A DNA stretch of 64,000 nucleotides. Source: Chitinophaga sp. S165. GTDB lineage: Bacteria; Bacteroidota; Bacteroidia; Chitinophagales; Chitinophagaceae. The position numbers and the translations under genes were made by a program. Shown here one piece after another: positions 25,319 through 33,754 of the stretch. Location of the stretch: the NCBI RefSeq assembly GCF_003182155.1, contig NZ_QGTG01000001.1:2042991-2106990 (forward strand), written 5' to 3'. The first letter of the stretch is position 1; each line of letters opens with the position of its first letter. A model generated the notes under the pieces. That model worked only from the letters and a program-made list of their open reading frames with translations, was not told the DNA's origin and did not search any database.

Positions 25319-26422
25319 TTACTTATTTAATTTCCTTTTTGCGGTGAGATACTTTCTTAAAGGCACGTCATACAATACCATCGCGATATATGCGATACCG
25401 ATCAGCACTATCGTTGAAATACTTATGACCCAGGCCAGTGTTGCGGTATCCGGCTTGTACTGATGAAAATAATTAGCAAACGCCCACATCACTGCGTAGT
25501 GTGTCATATACAGCGGATAGGAGATCTTACCAGAAAAGCTACATATGCCTTGTGTACGTGAACTAAGTTTTGAACCAACTCCCAGTGCGACCAGCAGCGG
25601 GAAATAAAAGATCACAACAAGCACTTCCGCCAGCCAGTTCAGCTTAAACCAGGGCATCAGCAAAGCTGCCAGCAGTAAAATTGAAAGCCCTATGAACCCA
25701 AGTTTGTTCCTGATCGCGATGTTGTAACGATATATCAGCATTCCTGCTGTAAAAGAGTATGAGATACGTGCTGCACCATCCCAGAAGCTGTCTTTACCCC
25801 AGCCCCCCATCACGTTACCGGCGCGGAAACCTACATACGCAAGCCATGCCCCTGCAACAACTGCTATTACCAGCAACACCTTTTTATCCAGTCGCCAGAG
25901 AATAGCGGCATAAACGAGATTAGCAACATACTCCCAGAACAGCGACCATGCCGGCGCATTGAGACCAAAGAGGTTGAAATATCTGTCTGGCATAACAGGA
26001 TACGGGATCAACAATATGGAGGTCAGCAATATCAATACCACTTTCCCGAATGAATAAGCAGGAGCTACCGCTGCAAAAGGATCAAAGAAAAACGTCAGTA
26101 ATCCAAGTACTGAGCCCAGCAATACCAGGGGATGTAAGCGGATTAACCTTGACTTGGCGAATTCCACTAATCCCATCTTCTCTATGCGGCCGTCATACGC
26201 ATAAGCTATCACAAAACCACTCAGGCAGAAGAAGAAGTCGACCGCCAGGAATCCGTGCCCTGCAAAGTTCTTACTATAGTCGCTGTAAACTATTTCCATA
26301 AAGTGAAAGATCACCACCACTATGGCGGCAATGCCTCTCAGTCCGTCCAGTATTTCGAAATGCTGTCTTGTCTGTAATAGATCTGTCCCCGTTTTCGGCG
26401 CTGCTACCGTCGCTGTCTGCAT
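25319..26422 (-). CDS. Membrane acyltransferase (acyltransferase family 3)
   Basis: 367 residues with about ten membrane helices. The N-terminal family motif is FEILDGLRGIAAIVVVIFHF, with the conserved R and H of acyltransferase-3 enzymes. It is followed by AVDFFFCLSGFVIAYAY and KSRLIRLHPL, both typical of OatA/NodX/O-antigen acetylases without a periplasmic SGNH domain. Such enzymes transfer acetyl or other acyl groups to extracytoplasmic sugars. No polysaccharide biosynthesis genes are adjacent, so the acceptor is unknown. Confidence 0.92.
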   Translation of the reverse strand: MQTATVAAPKTGTDLLQTRQHFEILDGLRGIAAIVVVIFHFMEIVYSDYSKNFAGHGFLAVDFFFCLSGFVIAYAYDGRIEKMGLVEFAKSRLIRLHPLVLLGSVLGLLTFFFDPFAAVAPAYSFGKVVLILLTSILLIPYPVMPDRYFNLFGLNAPAWSLFWEYVANLVYAAILWRLDKKVLLVIAVVAGAWLAYVGFRAGNVMGGWGKDSFWDGAARISYSFTAGMLIYRYNIAIRNKLGFIGLSILLLAALLMPWFKLNWLAEVLVVIFYFPLLVALGVGSKLSSRTQGICSFSGKISYPLYMTHYAVMWAFANYFHQYKPDTATLAWVISISTIVLIGIAYIAMVLYDVPLRKYLTAKRKLNK

Positions 26423-26557
26423 AATTACAAGTTGATGAATTGTGTAAAATAATCATCGCAGGCTATATATACAAGGGAAATTATGCCAGCGGCGGCTTCG
26501 TCGCAAAATGCCTGCACATTGTCTTAATCACACCGCGTGTTGCTGTGAACGTACATG

Positions 26558-26565
26558 TAGCTTTG
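26558..26565 (+). promoter_or_regulatory. TAnnTTTG -7 box upstream of the DHFR-like gene
   Basis: TAGCTTTG ends 24 bases before the ATG at 26590. A TTG occurs 15 bases upstream, shorter than the usual spacing, so the -33 element is weak. Confidence 0.45.
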
Positions 26566-26589
26566 TAACATATCAAAAATGATGATGCC

Positions 26590-27240
26590 ATGAGAAAAGT
26601 CATAGTTAGCATGTTTTTAAGTATGGACGGTGTATTGCAGGGCCCTGGCGGACCAGAGGAAGATACCTCTAATCAGTTTAATCTGGGCGGCTGGATCGTT
26701 CCCTACTTTGACGAACAGATGGGAACGCAGCTGGATAAGATCCTATCTTCCCCATATGACCTGCTACTTGGCAGGCGTACTTATGAAATATTTGCTGCTC
26801 ACTGGCCATACCAGGAAAATGATCCGATTGCTGAGACATTCAATCGTATTGAAAAGTATGTAGTGGCTGATTCTCCTGTTGATCTCTCCTGGCAAAATTC
26901 GACGCAGATCACTGGCATAGATGGGCTGAAGAAGCTGAAAGAACAGGATGGCCCGGATTTGCTGGTACATGGTAGTGGCAGACTGGTGCAGGCCTTGCTG
27001 GCGAATCATCTGATAGATGTGTTACATACGTGGATATTTCCTATTACGCTTGGCCGGGGAAAGAAGCTGTTCGAAGAGGGAACGCAGGCAGTTCAATGGA
27101 AACTTACTGATTCAATGATATCAAGTACAGGGGCGATCTTTGCGAGTTATGTACCGGATGGTGAGGTTCGCACCGGGTCAATGCCTGTGGTAGTGAGTGA
27201 AGCGGAGATGGCGAGACGCGAGAAACATCGGAAGGGTTGA
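26590..27240 (+). CDS. Dihydrofolate reductase-like protein (RibD C-terminal domain family)
   Basis: 216 residues. The N-terminus KVIVSMFLSMDGVLQGPGGPEED, followed by LLLGRRTYEIFAAHWP and a central TQITGIDGLKKLKEQDGPDLLVHGSGRLVQALL segment, matches the YyaP/YwjB-type dihydrofolate reductase superfamily (RibD_C). The family uses NADPH; the true substrate of these standalone members is rarely known. A charged tail (EAEMARREKHRKG) ends the protein. It is a single-gene unit with its own -7 box. Confidence 0.92.
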   Translation: MRKVIVSMFLSMDGVLQGPGGPEEDTSNQFNLGGWIVPYFDEQMGTQLDKILSSPYDLLLGRRTYEIFAAHWPYQENDPIAETFNRIEKYVVADSPVDLSWQNSTQITGIDGLKKLKEQDGPDLLVHGSGRLVQALLANHLIDVLHTWIFPITLGRGKKLFEEGTQAVQWKLTDSMISSTGAIFASYVPDGEVRTGSMPVVVSEAEMARREKHRKG

Positions 27241-27316
27241 TGTCCTGCTAAATACCGGTGTTACTTTTTAATCGCCAGTGTTCCTTTATTATTGTCAGCA
27301 TATATTCGGCTGCTTC

Positions 27317-27463
27317 GGCTTCGGGCGGGTCCCTGGCTGTAGTTCTTTGAAGCTTCGTTCTCTTAGGCTTTATCAAGCGGATGGTCAATTGAATCGCTAT
27401 TTAACCCCTATCGGTCGTATCAGCGCGCTTCAAATAACTAAGGCCAGGAACTCCGCCCGAGCC
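27317..27463. repeat. Imperfect long inverted-repeat element between convergent genes
   Basis: Two 37-base arms, 27317-27353 and 27427-27463, are reverse complements at roughly 30 positions with one one-base shift; shared blocks are CGGGCGG, CCTGGC, AGTT and TTTGAAGC. The 73-base centre contains no gene. The whole intergenic interval (27241-27513) is otherwise empty. The element is G+C-rich at its ends, unlike neighbouring spacers, and could be a miniature mobile repeat or a folded RNA. Confidence 0.65.
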
Positions 27464-27513
27464 TCCGCTGGCGGGACGGCCTGGTTAATTCAGAGAGGAG
27501 AATGGATCAGTTG

Positions 27514-28443
27514 TTAGCGTTGGCTTTGATTGATCTCGTCGTTGATGGAGTGTAGTACGCCCATTTTCAGATCGTACATTGATAAACTGAGCTCGTTTAT
27601 GCCAATACCTTTGAGGATGTAGCTGGTCAGTATTGCGGCCATTACGATCATATCTACTCTTAGAGGGATCAGTCCTTTCATTGCCGCCCTTTCTTCATGA
27701 CTGGAGGCTATTAAACGATCCTGCAGCTTCTCATAGGCATCTATGTCTAAAGGTTTGAAAGCAATGTCTCCAATGTCTTCGCCGTTGTTCAGCAGTATCG
27801 CGAATGATTCGAATGCGCCTGCTGATCCTATGAGCATTTCCGGCTTATACTGGGCACACGCTGCTTTCAGGTCGCCCAATGTCTGGTCCAGGTGGTTGAT
27901 GATGGCAGTATGGTCTGCATTGCTGATCGGATCGGAGTTAAAGTATGCCTGCATTAAACGTGCGGCTCCTATGTCGTAGCTTCTTTTCCAGATCATGCCT
28001 TTGTCGTTGCAGATGATGAATTCCGTACTGCCCCCTCCTATGTCCATGATCAGAGATGTCTTTTCAATTATCCCAATTGCCTGCACGCCGTTAAAGATCA
28101 AAGCAGCCTCCTCTTCTCCGGTGATCACGTCGATCTCAATACCGGCGTTCCTGGCTTCGTTTACAAAGTCTTGTCCGTTAATAGCCTTTCTGACAGCAGA
28201 TGTAGCTACTGCTTTTATTGCGTCAGTATTGTGTGCGGCTATGGTAGCTTTGAATGATCTCAGGGTGCGGATCCCTCTTTCAAACGCTTCGGGAATGATC
28301 ATGTTCTCATTGATGCGTCCCTGACCGAGTAGTACGGGTACCGTTGTTTTATAGACGATCTCCGGCGCTTTACCAGTGCCGGAAAGGTCTGCTATGATCA
28401 GATGGAATGTGTTTGTACCCAGGTCTATAACGGCCGCCCTCAT
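27514..28443 (-). CDS. Ppx/GppA-family phosphatase (exopolyphosphatase-like)
   Basis: 309 residues, the single-module (two-domain actin-fold) form. Phosphate-binding motifs are AAVIDLGTNTFHLIIADL at the N-terminus and SLIMDIGGGSTEFIIC near the middle; the catalytic glutamate lies in the TGEEEAALIFNGV segment. The long C-terminal HD-type domain of E. coli Ppx is absent, which is usual in Bacteroidota. It hydrolyses polyphosphate or pppGpp in the cytoplasm. It is transcribed alone from a recognisable promoter. Confidence 0.92.
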   Translation of the reverse strand: MRAAVIDLGTNTFHLIIADLSGTGKAPEIVYKTTVPVLLGQGRINENMIIPEAFERGIRTLRSFKATIAAHNTDAIKAVATSAVRKAINGQDFVNEARNAGIEIDVITGEEEAALIFNGVQAIGIIEKTSLIMDIGGGSTEFIICNDKGMIWKRSYDIGAARLMQAYFNSDPISNADHTAIINHLDQTLGDLKAACAQYKPEMLIGSAGAFESFAILLNNGEDIGDIAFKPLDIDAYEKLQDRLIASSHEERAAMKGLIPLRVDMIVMAAILTSYILKGIGINELSLSMYDLKMGVLHSINDEINQSQR

Positions 28444-28460
28444 GATGTCTTTTGTTTTTG

Positions 28461-28487
28461 CAAATCTAGTTTTTAATGGGTAAACAA
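28461..28487 (-). promoter_or_regulatory. Promoter of the Ppx/GppA gene
   Basis: On the minus strand, TAGATTTG (28461-28468) fits TAnnTTTG and is preceded by TTG (28485-28487) at a 16-base spacing. The -7 box ends 17 bases before the ATG at 28443. Confidence 0.5.
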
Positions 28488-28567
28488 CTAAACATTTGGC
28501 CGATATCAGATAGTATTGTATAATGCGTCAGACAAATAGTTCCTCTACTAACCCAACGTAAACTATC

Positions 28568-28912
28568 ATGAGCAATATTCCATTTCAAACGATAGACTGG
28601 AGCAATGTTGAGAAAACAGTACATACCGGAGAGACAGGTACCGCGTACTGGCAAACTATTCAGTTCCAGGGGCTGAGGATCCGGCTGGTTGAATATTCTA
28701 AAGGATATCTTGCTGACCATTGGTGTGAAAAAGGCCATATCGTTCATTGCCTGGAAGGCGCTTTTGTAAGCGAACTTAAAAACGGTGATCTTTTCCATTT
28801 AAGCAAAGGCATGACGTATGTAGTGTCTGATGAATTGAGCTCTCATCGTTCAATATCAGAGAACGGTGTTAAGTTACTTATTATCGATGGAGACTTTCTA
28901 AAGCTTAATTAA
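28568..28912 (+). CDS. DHCW-motif cupin-fold protein
   Basis: 114 residues, a single small cupin. The diagnostic segment is KGYLADHWCEKGHIVHCLEGAF, followed by LKNGDLFHLSKGMTYVVSD and LLIIDGDFL. Proteins with this segment are annotated as DHCW-motif cupins. The histidines of the two cupin motifs could hold a metal, but no activity is established. The gene stands alone and is divergent from Ppx/GppA. Confidence 0.88.
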   Translation: MSNIPFQTIDWSNVEKTVHTGETGTAYWQTIQFQGLRIRLVEYSKGYLADHWCEKGHIVHCLEGAFVSELKNGDLFHLSKGMTYVVSDELSSHRSISENGVKLLIIDGDFLKLN

Positions 28913-28919
28913 GGTTTAG

Positions 28920-29030
28920 TAGGGCTTGTTAAGGCTCGCTGAATGGTTTATCAGGGTTAATTAAGAGCTAGTGAGGACTAGTGAGGCGTTAGTATGTGTT
29001 AATAATGATTTCGTTAATACTATTATTAAA
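28920..29030. repeat. Degenerate 10-11-bp tandem repeats upstream of rpiA
   Basis: The spacer is built of about nine loosely similar units, such as GGCTTGTTAA, GGCTCGCTGA, GAGCTAGTGA, GGACTAGTGA and GGCGTTAGTA. They begin roughly every 10-11 bases, about one DNA turn. No gene is supported here. Confidence 0.4.
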
Positions 29031-29109
29031 TCCTGATGGTATTGTGTAATTTGAGCCTTATACTTCTTTTAAGTATTACATTGTTACAAGTCTACTAGTA
29101 TTACCAGAT

Positions 29110-29796
29110 ATGACAGATCACAAATACGAGGCAGCCAAAGCTGCCAGGGCATTAGTCAGCGCAGGACAAACTATTGGATTGGGGGGCGGCAAAACGATCG
29201 CTTATCTGGCAGAGATGCTTGCGGAAGATGTGCAGCTAATGCAATCACTCACTGTTACCAGCTCCTCATTTGATACGACCGTACTGTTACATGAAAAAGG
29301 CTTCAGATTAGTAGCGCCGTCGCTTGTCAGTAAACTGGATATCTATTTTGATGGCTGTGATGTGTTTGATAGACAGCTTAATGCATTAAAGAGCGGTGGT
29401 GGTATTCATGTCATGGAAAAGCTGCTGGCGGCTGCGGCAGACAAGTTTGTGTTGCTGGGAGACGCCGGTAAATTTCAGACAGCTTTGAATCCTAAATATC
29501 CCATAGCAATAGAGTTTCTGCCACAAGCATTGGGTGTTGTGCGTAACAAGATGGAGTTGCTATGTCCAGGAACGAGGTTCGTTCAGCGTATGAGCTCCGA
29601 AAAAACAGGGGCAGTGATATCTGATAATGGGAATATGCTGGCGGATGTTTACTTCGATGCATTTCCTGATCTGGAGGCACTGGACATCAGGGTAAAAATG
29701 ATCCCGGGAGTGGTAGGGCATTCATTGTTCTACAGGATGGCACATCAGGCTGTGATATCCGGAGACAATGGGGTGCAATATATTTATCCTGTGTAA
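29110..29796 (+). CDS. rpiA: Ribose-5-phosphate isomerase A
   Basis: 228 residues. Despite a divergent N-terminus (IGLGGGKTIAYLAEML in place of the usual GTGST motif), the catalytic residues fall at the same numbers as in the E. coli enzyme: D81 and D84 in FDGCDVFD, K94 in LKSGGGIH, and E103 in VMEKLL. The phosphate-binding and dimer regions (AAAADKFVLLGDAGKF) also match. It interconverts ribose 5-phosphate and ribulose 5-phosphate in the non-oxidative pentose phosphate pathway. It is not linked to other pathway genes here. A DeoR-type sensor domain shares this fold, but no DNA-binding domain is present. Confidence 0.93.
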   Translation: MTDHKYEAAKAARALVSAGQTIGLGGGKTIAYLAEMLAEDVQLMQSLTVTSSSFDTTVLLHEKGFRLVAPSLVSKLDIYFDGCDVFDRQLNALKSGGGIHVMEKLLAAAADKFVLLGDAGKFQTALNPKYPIAIEFLPQALGVVRNKMELLCPGTRFVQRMSSEKTGAVISDNGNMLADVYFDAFPDLEALDIRVKMIPGVVGHSLFYRMAHQAVISGDNGVQYIYPV

Positions 29797-29920
29797 TGGG
29801 AGAATATCTATAGTGATTATTACCACATGTTGCTGTCATATGGTTATTGTTAGCATGGTTATAATAAGCTGACGGTAACCAGCCTTATTACTACTATCAT
29901 GTTTGCTGTCAGTCTGATTA

Positions 29921-31291
29921 TTACCAGCTAACTTCTACATAGTCTTTGAATAATTTCCCGAACAATTGCTCGCCATGCATTCCCCTGTATATGGGATCAT
30001 AGATCCTTGCCGCTGCATCATCTAACATGAGTGGTGGTATCACTCCCTTTTCTTCGAGACGTGTACGCTTTTCTATCGGGTTACCGGTAGAGACCCAGCC
30101 TACATCGACACTGTTCATGTAAATACCGTTCTCGGCATAGTCAGAGCCGCTGGTGCGGGTCATCATATTCAATGCGGCCTTTGTCATGTTGGTATGTGGG
30201 TGGTAGATGGTTTTTCCTTTGTAGCTGAACTGTCCTTCGGAAGAGCTTACGTTGATGATGTACTTATCACTAAAAGGTGAATTCATTAGCATCTGCTTCA
30301 AGCGGCTGTTCAGCATGAACGGTGCGATGTTATTGACCAGATTAGCGGATAAAACTTCAGCAGTGTCCACTTCTTCGAGTTTCATCGTCCATGAGTTACT
30401 GCTACGCAGGTCGAGTGGCTGATCAAAAAAGTCTGTCTTATGCGCAGGAAAGAAAGTGTGTTCCGCCAGTAAGCGTTCGTTCGATTCAATCTTAAGTGGT
30501 GCGGCCACCATTGGGTTTACCAGCATCCGTGACTGATCATCCTCATGTACAGCACCAAGCTCAATTTTTTTGTCTACCAGTGGTTTATAATAGGCGGCAG
30601 GGTAAGAGATCGTTTGCGCCGCATTGTTGATGATGATGTCAATACTTGTGAAGTTATCCCTTACGTATTGCAGGAACATTTCTACCTGGGGAATAGATAT
30701 CAGATCCAGGCTATAAATGAAGAGACGATGTTTCCAGGTATTGAAGTCGGGTTCTTTACTATAGTTCAGCAAAGCATCGGCTGCAAATCGTGTGGTGCCG
30801 ATCACGGTGGCGCCATCCCTTAATAGTTTTAAGGTTGTTACATAACCGATCTTCATACGGGCGCCGGTAACGATGGCTGTACGGTTACTTAATTCCAGAC
30901 GTTGCGCCTTTTTCAGCAAATGGATATCTGCACAAGCAGGGCATAATCTATGGTAATGATGATGTAGTTCTGTGTATGGCATCCGGCAGGCGTAACAAAT
31001 GATCGCATTTGGTACGGTATGCTGCAGGGGGATGGGAATAATATTGGTGGGTCCCTGGCTAACGGAAATCTGCCTGGCCTGCCGCAGGACTGTGGTGTTT
31101 TCAATAGCAGCCAGATTCGCGGCCTTGCGTTCCGCAGCAGCAGTTTGTTTGATATCCTTCTTGGCCGTTTTATAGATTTTAGTGACCAGTCCTTTCAGGC
31201 GGTCGGTATCGGGAGAATCGAAGGGATGTTTGCCAAGGAACTGCAAAATTTCATAAAACTTATCCCACTCCTGCTGCGAAAATTCCTGCAT
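29921..31291 (-). CDS. Atypical short-chain dehydrogenase/reductase with zinc-ribbon-like N-terminus
   Basis: 456 residues, much longer than a usual SDR (about 250). Residues 1-95 are helical and charged. A CYAC (99-102) ... CPAC (117-120) pair with intervening histidines suggests a zinc site. The Rossmann part has the cofactor motif VTGARMKIG (T142-G149) and NNAA (222-225). The strand with the catalytic serine is present (IINVSSSEG, about 347-353), but the YxxxK motif reads TNMTK: lysine K371 is kept and the tyrosine position is T367. The nearest Tyr is Y363. It may use another residue, or may bind cofactor without classic catalysis. It is a monocistronic gene. Confidence 0.88.
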   Translation of the reverse strand: MQEFSQQEWDKFYEILQFLGKHPFDSPDTDRLKGLVTKIYKTAKKDIKQTAAAERKAANLAAIENTTVLRQARQISVSQGPTNIIPIPLQHTVPNAIICYACRMPYTELHHHYHRLCPACADIHLLKKAQRLELSNRTAIVTGARMKIGYVTTLKLLRDGATVIGTTRFAADALLNYSKEPDFNTWKHRLFIYSLDLISIPQVEMFLQYVRDNFTSIDIIINNAAQTISYPAAYYKPLVDKKIELGAVHEDDQSRMLVNPMVAAPLKIESNERLLAEHTFFPAHKTDFFDQPLDLRSSNSWTMKLEEVDTAEVLSANLVNNIAPFMLNSRLKQMLMNSPFSDKYIINVSSSEGQFSYKGKTIYHPHTNMTKAALNMMTRTSGSDYAENGIYMNSVDVGWVSTGNPIEKRTRLEEKGVIPPLMLDDAAARIYDPIYRGMHGEQLFGKLFKDYVEVSW

Positions 31292-31319
31292 GAAGAACTA
31301 CTTATACTTCAAAAAATGG

Positions 31320-31390
31320 TTTAGCCGACAGGATTCGAACCTATTCTTCCTACGTGATTGGTGGGCGAGCTTCCAATACTCCACGGCAAA
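31320..31390 (-). tRNA. tRNA-like gene with non-canonical anticodon loop (possibly degenerate)
   Basis: Read on the minus strand, a tRNA cloverleaf can be drawn. The 7-bp acceptor (31384-31390 with 31321-31327) has one T-T mismatch. A 3-bp D stem GAG/CTC closes a loop with TTGG. The T-arm ATAGG-TTCGAAT-CCTGT is excellent. The anticodon stem CCCAC/GTAGG has one mismatch, and its 7-base loop CAATCAC has A instead of the invariant T at position 33, so the amino acid cannot be assigned. It may be a decayed tRNA or an unusual one. It sits just upstream of the SDR start. Confidence 0.45.
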
Positions 31391-31604
31391 CCGTTGCAAA
31401 TGTATAACATGTACATTTATTATCATACATATTTTTTTCTATGGGAAGGACAAAGCTGTATGCCTGATGACAGGAAAGTGGTAAATTCATGAAGCCAGGA
31501 AAAAGCTCTTTGTTCCTGCAACCTTTTTGTAGCTAAAGCGTCTTTAGACATGGACAATGGTTCCTTTTGATAACACCCAACTGACACTATTAAACCTTTT
31601 AGAC

Positions 31605-33635
31605 ATGCCAGTACCATCTGTTAAAGCAATCTGCATATCTGCGATATGCATTCTCTTTTGTGCGTACTCGTTCGGTCATAACGGGAGTATCGCTTATGCG
31701 TACCCTATCAGTAAGATCACTGTTGACGGCGATCTTTCCGACTGGCCGAAAAATGCTGTCAAATATATGATCGCATTAAATCCATCAGACACAAAACCCA
31801 AGAGCGGATCAGACCTTTCAGGCTTCTTCCAGCTTGGTTACCGCCTTGACGAACAGTCTTTATACCTTGCGTTTACTGTCACAGACGACGATTTTATGGA
31901 GGATACCACTGAGAATGTACGGTGGAATACCCAGGACGGGCTGCAAATAAGCCTTGATGCGCGTCACCTGATCACGGGTTCGGGCGTGGCCTCCTTCATA
32001 TACAGCAAAAAGCTGCGCCATAGTGATAATGCCTTCTTTGATCCATTTGCCAGCGCGGCCAAATGGGATATCATGGAGGTAGCTATGACCCGCAAAGGCA
32101 GCACCCGTTTTTACGAATGGCGTATAAAATTGGGGAATGAACTGGTAGTCGGGAAATCACTCGGTTTTGATGTTAATGTATTCGACAGAGACCAGGATAG
32201 CACCTTTTCATGGTCGGCCTGGGGCAAAGGTGATCAGAAATATATGAACCCGAACAGTCTGGGTGATATCGTTATTTTACCTACCGGCGCTAAACTGGCC
32301 GCTGTTTCAGGAAAATTAGCCTGGGAGAAACCAATGAAAGCAAAGCTGCCGGCACAGGTCCGTCTGAATGCGCTGGATGGTCCTAAGTTCTGGGTTGCAA
32401 CATCGGTAGATAGTCTGGGCAATTATACAGCGATGGTCCCACCCGGTAAATACGAACTTCTGGTACCTGAGTCTTTTGTCCGAGCCGACAAAAAACTGTA
32501 TGCTGTCAGTCAAAAGAATACCGTCAGTACGACGATCAGGACAGGGCAGAAAACCGTTGCTCCCGACCTCATTGTTTCGTCGGCAGCTGAACCAGACCTA
32601 ATCCCTGATAAGGGAGTACTACTTGATTTCACAGATGCAGGAGCCGGTCAGGTAGATAGTTTTATTGAGGCTTACCGCCGTTACTATGGAATACCCGGTG
32701 TATCGTTAGCCCTGATCAAGGATGGGAAAATGGTGTATCACAAAACATATGGCGTACGCAACTCGATGGCTAATGATAAAGTGGATGATAACACACTGTT
32801 TGAAGCGGCATCTATTACCAAACCTGTTTTTGCATTTGCAGTTGAGCGGCTCGCGGAACGTGGGGTCATTGATCTTGACAAGCCGTTATATGAATATCTT
32901 CCTTATAAGGATATTGAAAATGACGAACGATATAAGCTGATCACCGCGCGACATGTATTAACACACCGGACAGGTTTTCCCAACTGGCGGTCAATGAACC
33001 CGGATGGAAAGTTAAACATCAAGTTTACCCCCGGTACGGCATTCAATTATTCAGGTGAAGGTTTTGAATACCTGAAGCTGGTTGTAGAAAAGATCACCGG
33101 TAAAAAGGTTGAGCAGGTATTGCAGGAAGAGGTGATTGAGCCTATCGGGCTTTATCATACATTTTTCTCAAAGAACGACTCTTTACAGCGGATGGTGGCA
33201 TATGGTCATTATGACAAGCTACCAAGCCCGAACGATCTGCCGGAAAAACCAGGTATGGCCTATTCCATGCACACCGAAGCAGTGATCTTCACACGGTTTA
33301 TGTTATACCTCCTGGAGCAGAAAGGGCTGAAGCCTGAAACTTACGATACCATCATGACTAAACATTCAGAATATAACTTTGACAACTGGGATGAGAAGCC
33401 GAAGGTCCCTACATACATGGGGATGAGCCTTGAAATAAGGGAAACTCCTTTTGGTAAGACGTTCGGTCACGGTGGTAATAATGGCGATTTCAAATGCAAG
33501 TTTGAAGTATATAAAGATCAAAAAATGGGCTATGTCATTTTCACCAATTCCAATACATCTGATGCACTGATCCAGAACCTTCGCAAGTTTTTAGTTGAAG
33601 GGAAGGACGATACTCCGCAGACAGCAGGCAATTAG
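31605..33635 (+). CDS. Exported serine hydrolase (beta-lactamase fold) with N-terminal CBM9/DOMON-like domain
   Basis: 676 residues from the ATG at 31605, where a signal peptide begins (AICISAICILFCAYSFG); an ATG at 31557 would place 16 extra residues before it. Residues about 35-235 form a CBM9/DOMON-like beta domain starting ITVDGDLSDWPKN, common in carbohydrate-active proteins. A linker follows, then a class C beta-lactamase/penicillin-binding-like domain (about 345-660). Its SxxK nucleophile motif is S403-I-T-K406, and the YSGEGFEYL and HGGNNGDF segments match the second and third motifs. It probably cleaves an ester or peptide in the periplasm. The fusion with a sugar-binding-type domain suggests a saccharide-linked substrate. 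Confidence 0.88.
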   Translation: MPVPSVKAICISAICILFCAYSFGHNGSIAYAYPISKITVDGDLSDWPKNAVKYMIALNPSDTKPKSGSDLSGFFQLGYRLDEQSLYLAFTVTDDDFMEDTTENVRWNTQDGLQISLDARHLITGSGVASFIYSKKLRHSDNAFFDPFASAAKWDIMEVAMTRKGSTRFYEWRIKLGNELVVGKSLGFDVNVFDRDQDSTFSWSAWGKGDQKYMNPNSLGDIVILPTGAKLAAVSGKLAWEKPMKAKLPAQVRLNALDGPKFWVATSVDSLGNYTAMVPPGKYELLVPESFVRADKKLYAVSQKNTVSTTIRTGQKTVAPDLIVSSAAEPDLIPDKGVLLDFTDAGAGQVDSFIEAYRRYYGIPGVSLALIKDGKMVYHKTYGVRNSMANDKVDDNTLFEAASITKPVFAFAVERLAERGVIDLDKPLYEYLPYKDIENDERYKLITARHVLTHRTGFPNWRSMNPDGKLNIKFTPGTAFNYSGEGFEYLKLVVEKITGKKVEQVLQEEVIEPIGLYHTFFSKNDSLQRMVAYGHYDKLPSPNDLPEKPGMAYSMHTEAVIFTRFMLYLLEQKGLKPETYDTIMTKHSEYNFDNWDEKPKVPTYMGMSLEIRETPFGKTFGHGGNNGDFKCKFEVYKDQKMGYVIFTNSNTSDALIQNLRKFLVEGKDDTPQTAGN

Positions 33636-33754
33636 TACCTGGTTGTTGCATCCTGGGAGGCAGCTAACGACATGAGATAAAGTATCCGAAGACATAAAAT
33701 AAATGATTTGGGTATTATCTTAGCGATTCATTTTTTACCCTTAAATGAATTCTC

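Noticed and set aside
27278-27517. 79-residue ORF across the palindromic element
   Set aside because: It is dictated by the inverted-repeat DNA and overlaps the end of the Ppx/GppA gene; no promoter or ribosome site.
28466-28798. 110-residue ORF opposite the cupin gene
   Set aside because: Shadow of the well-supported DHCW cupin on the other strand.
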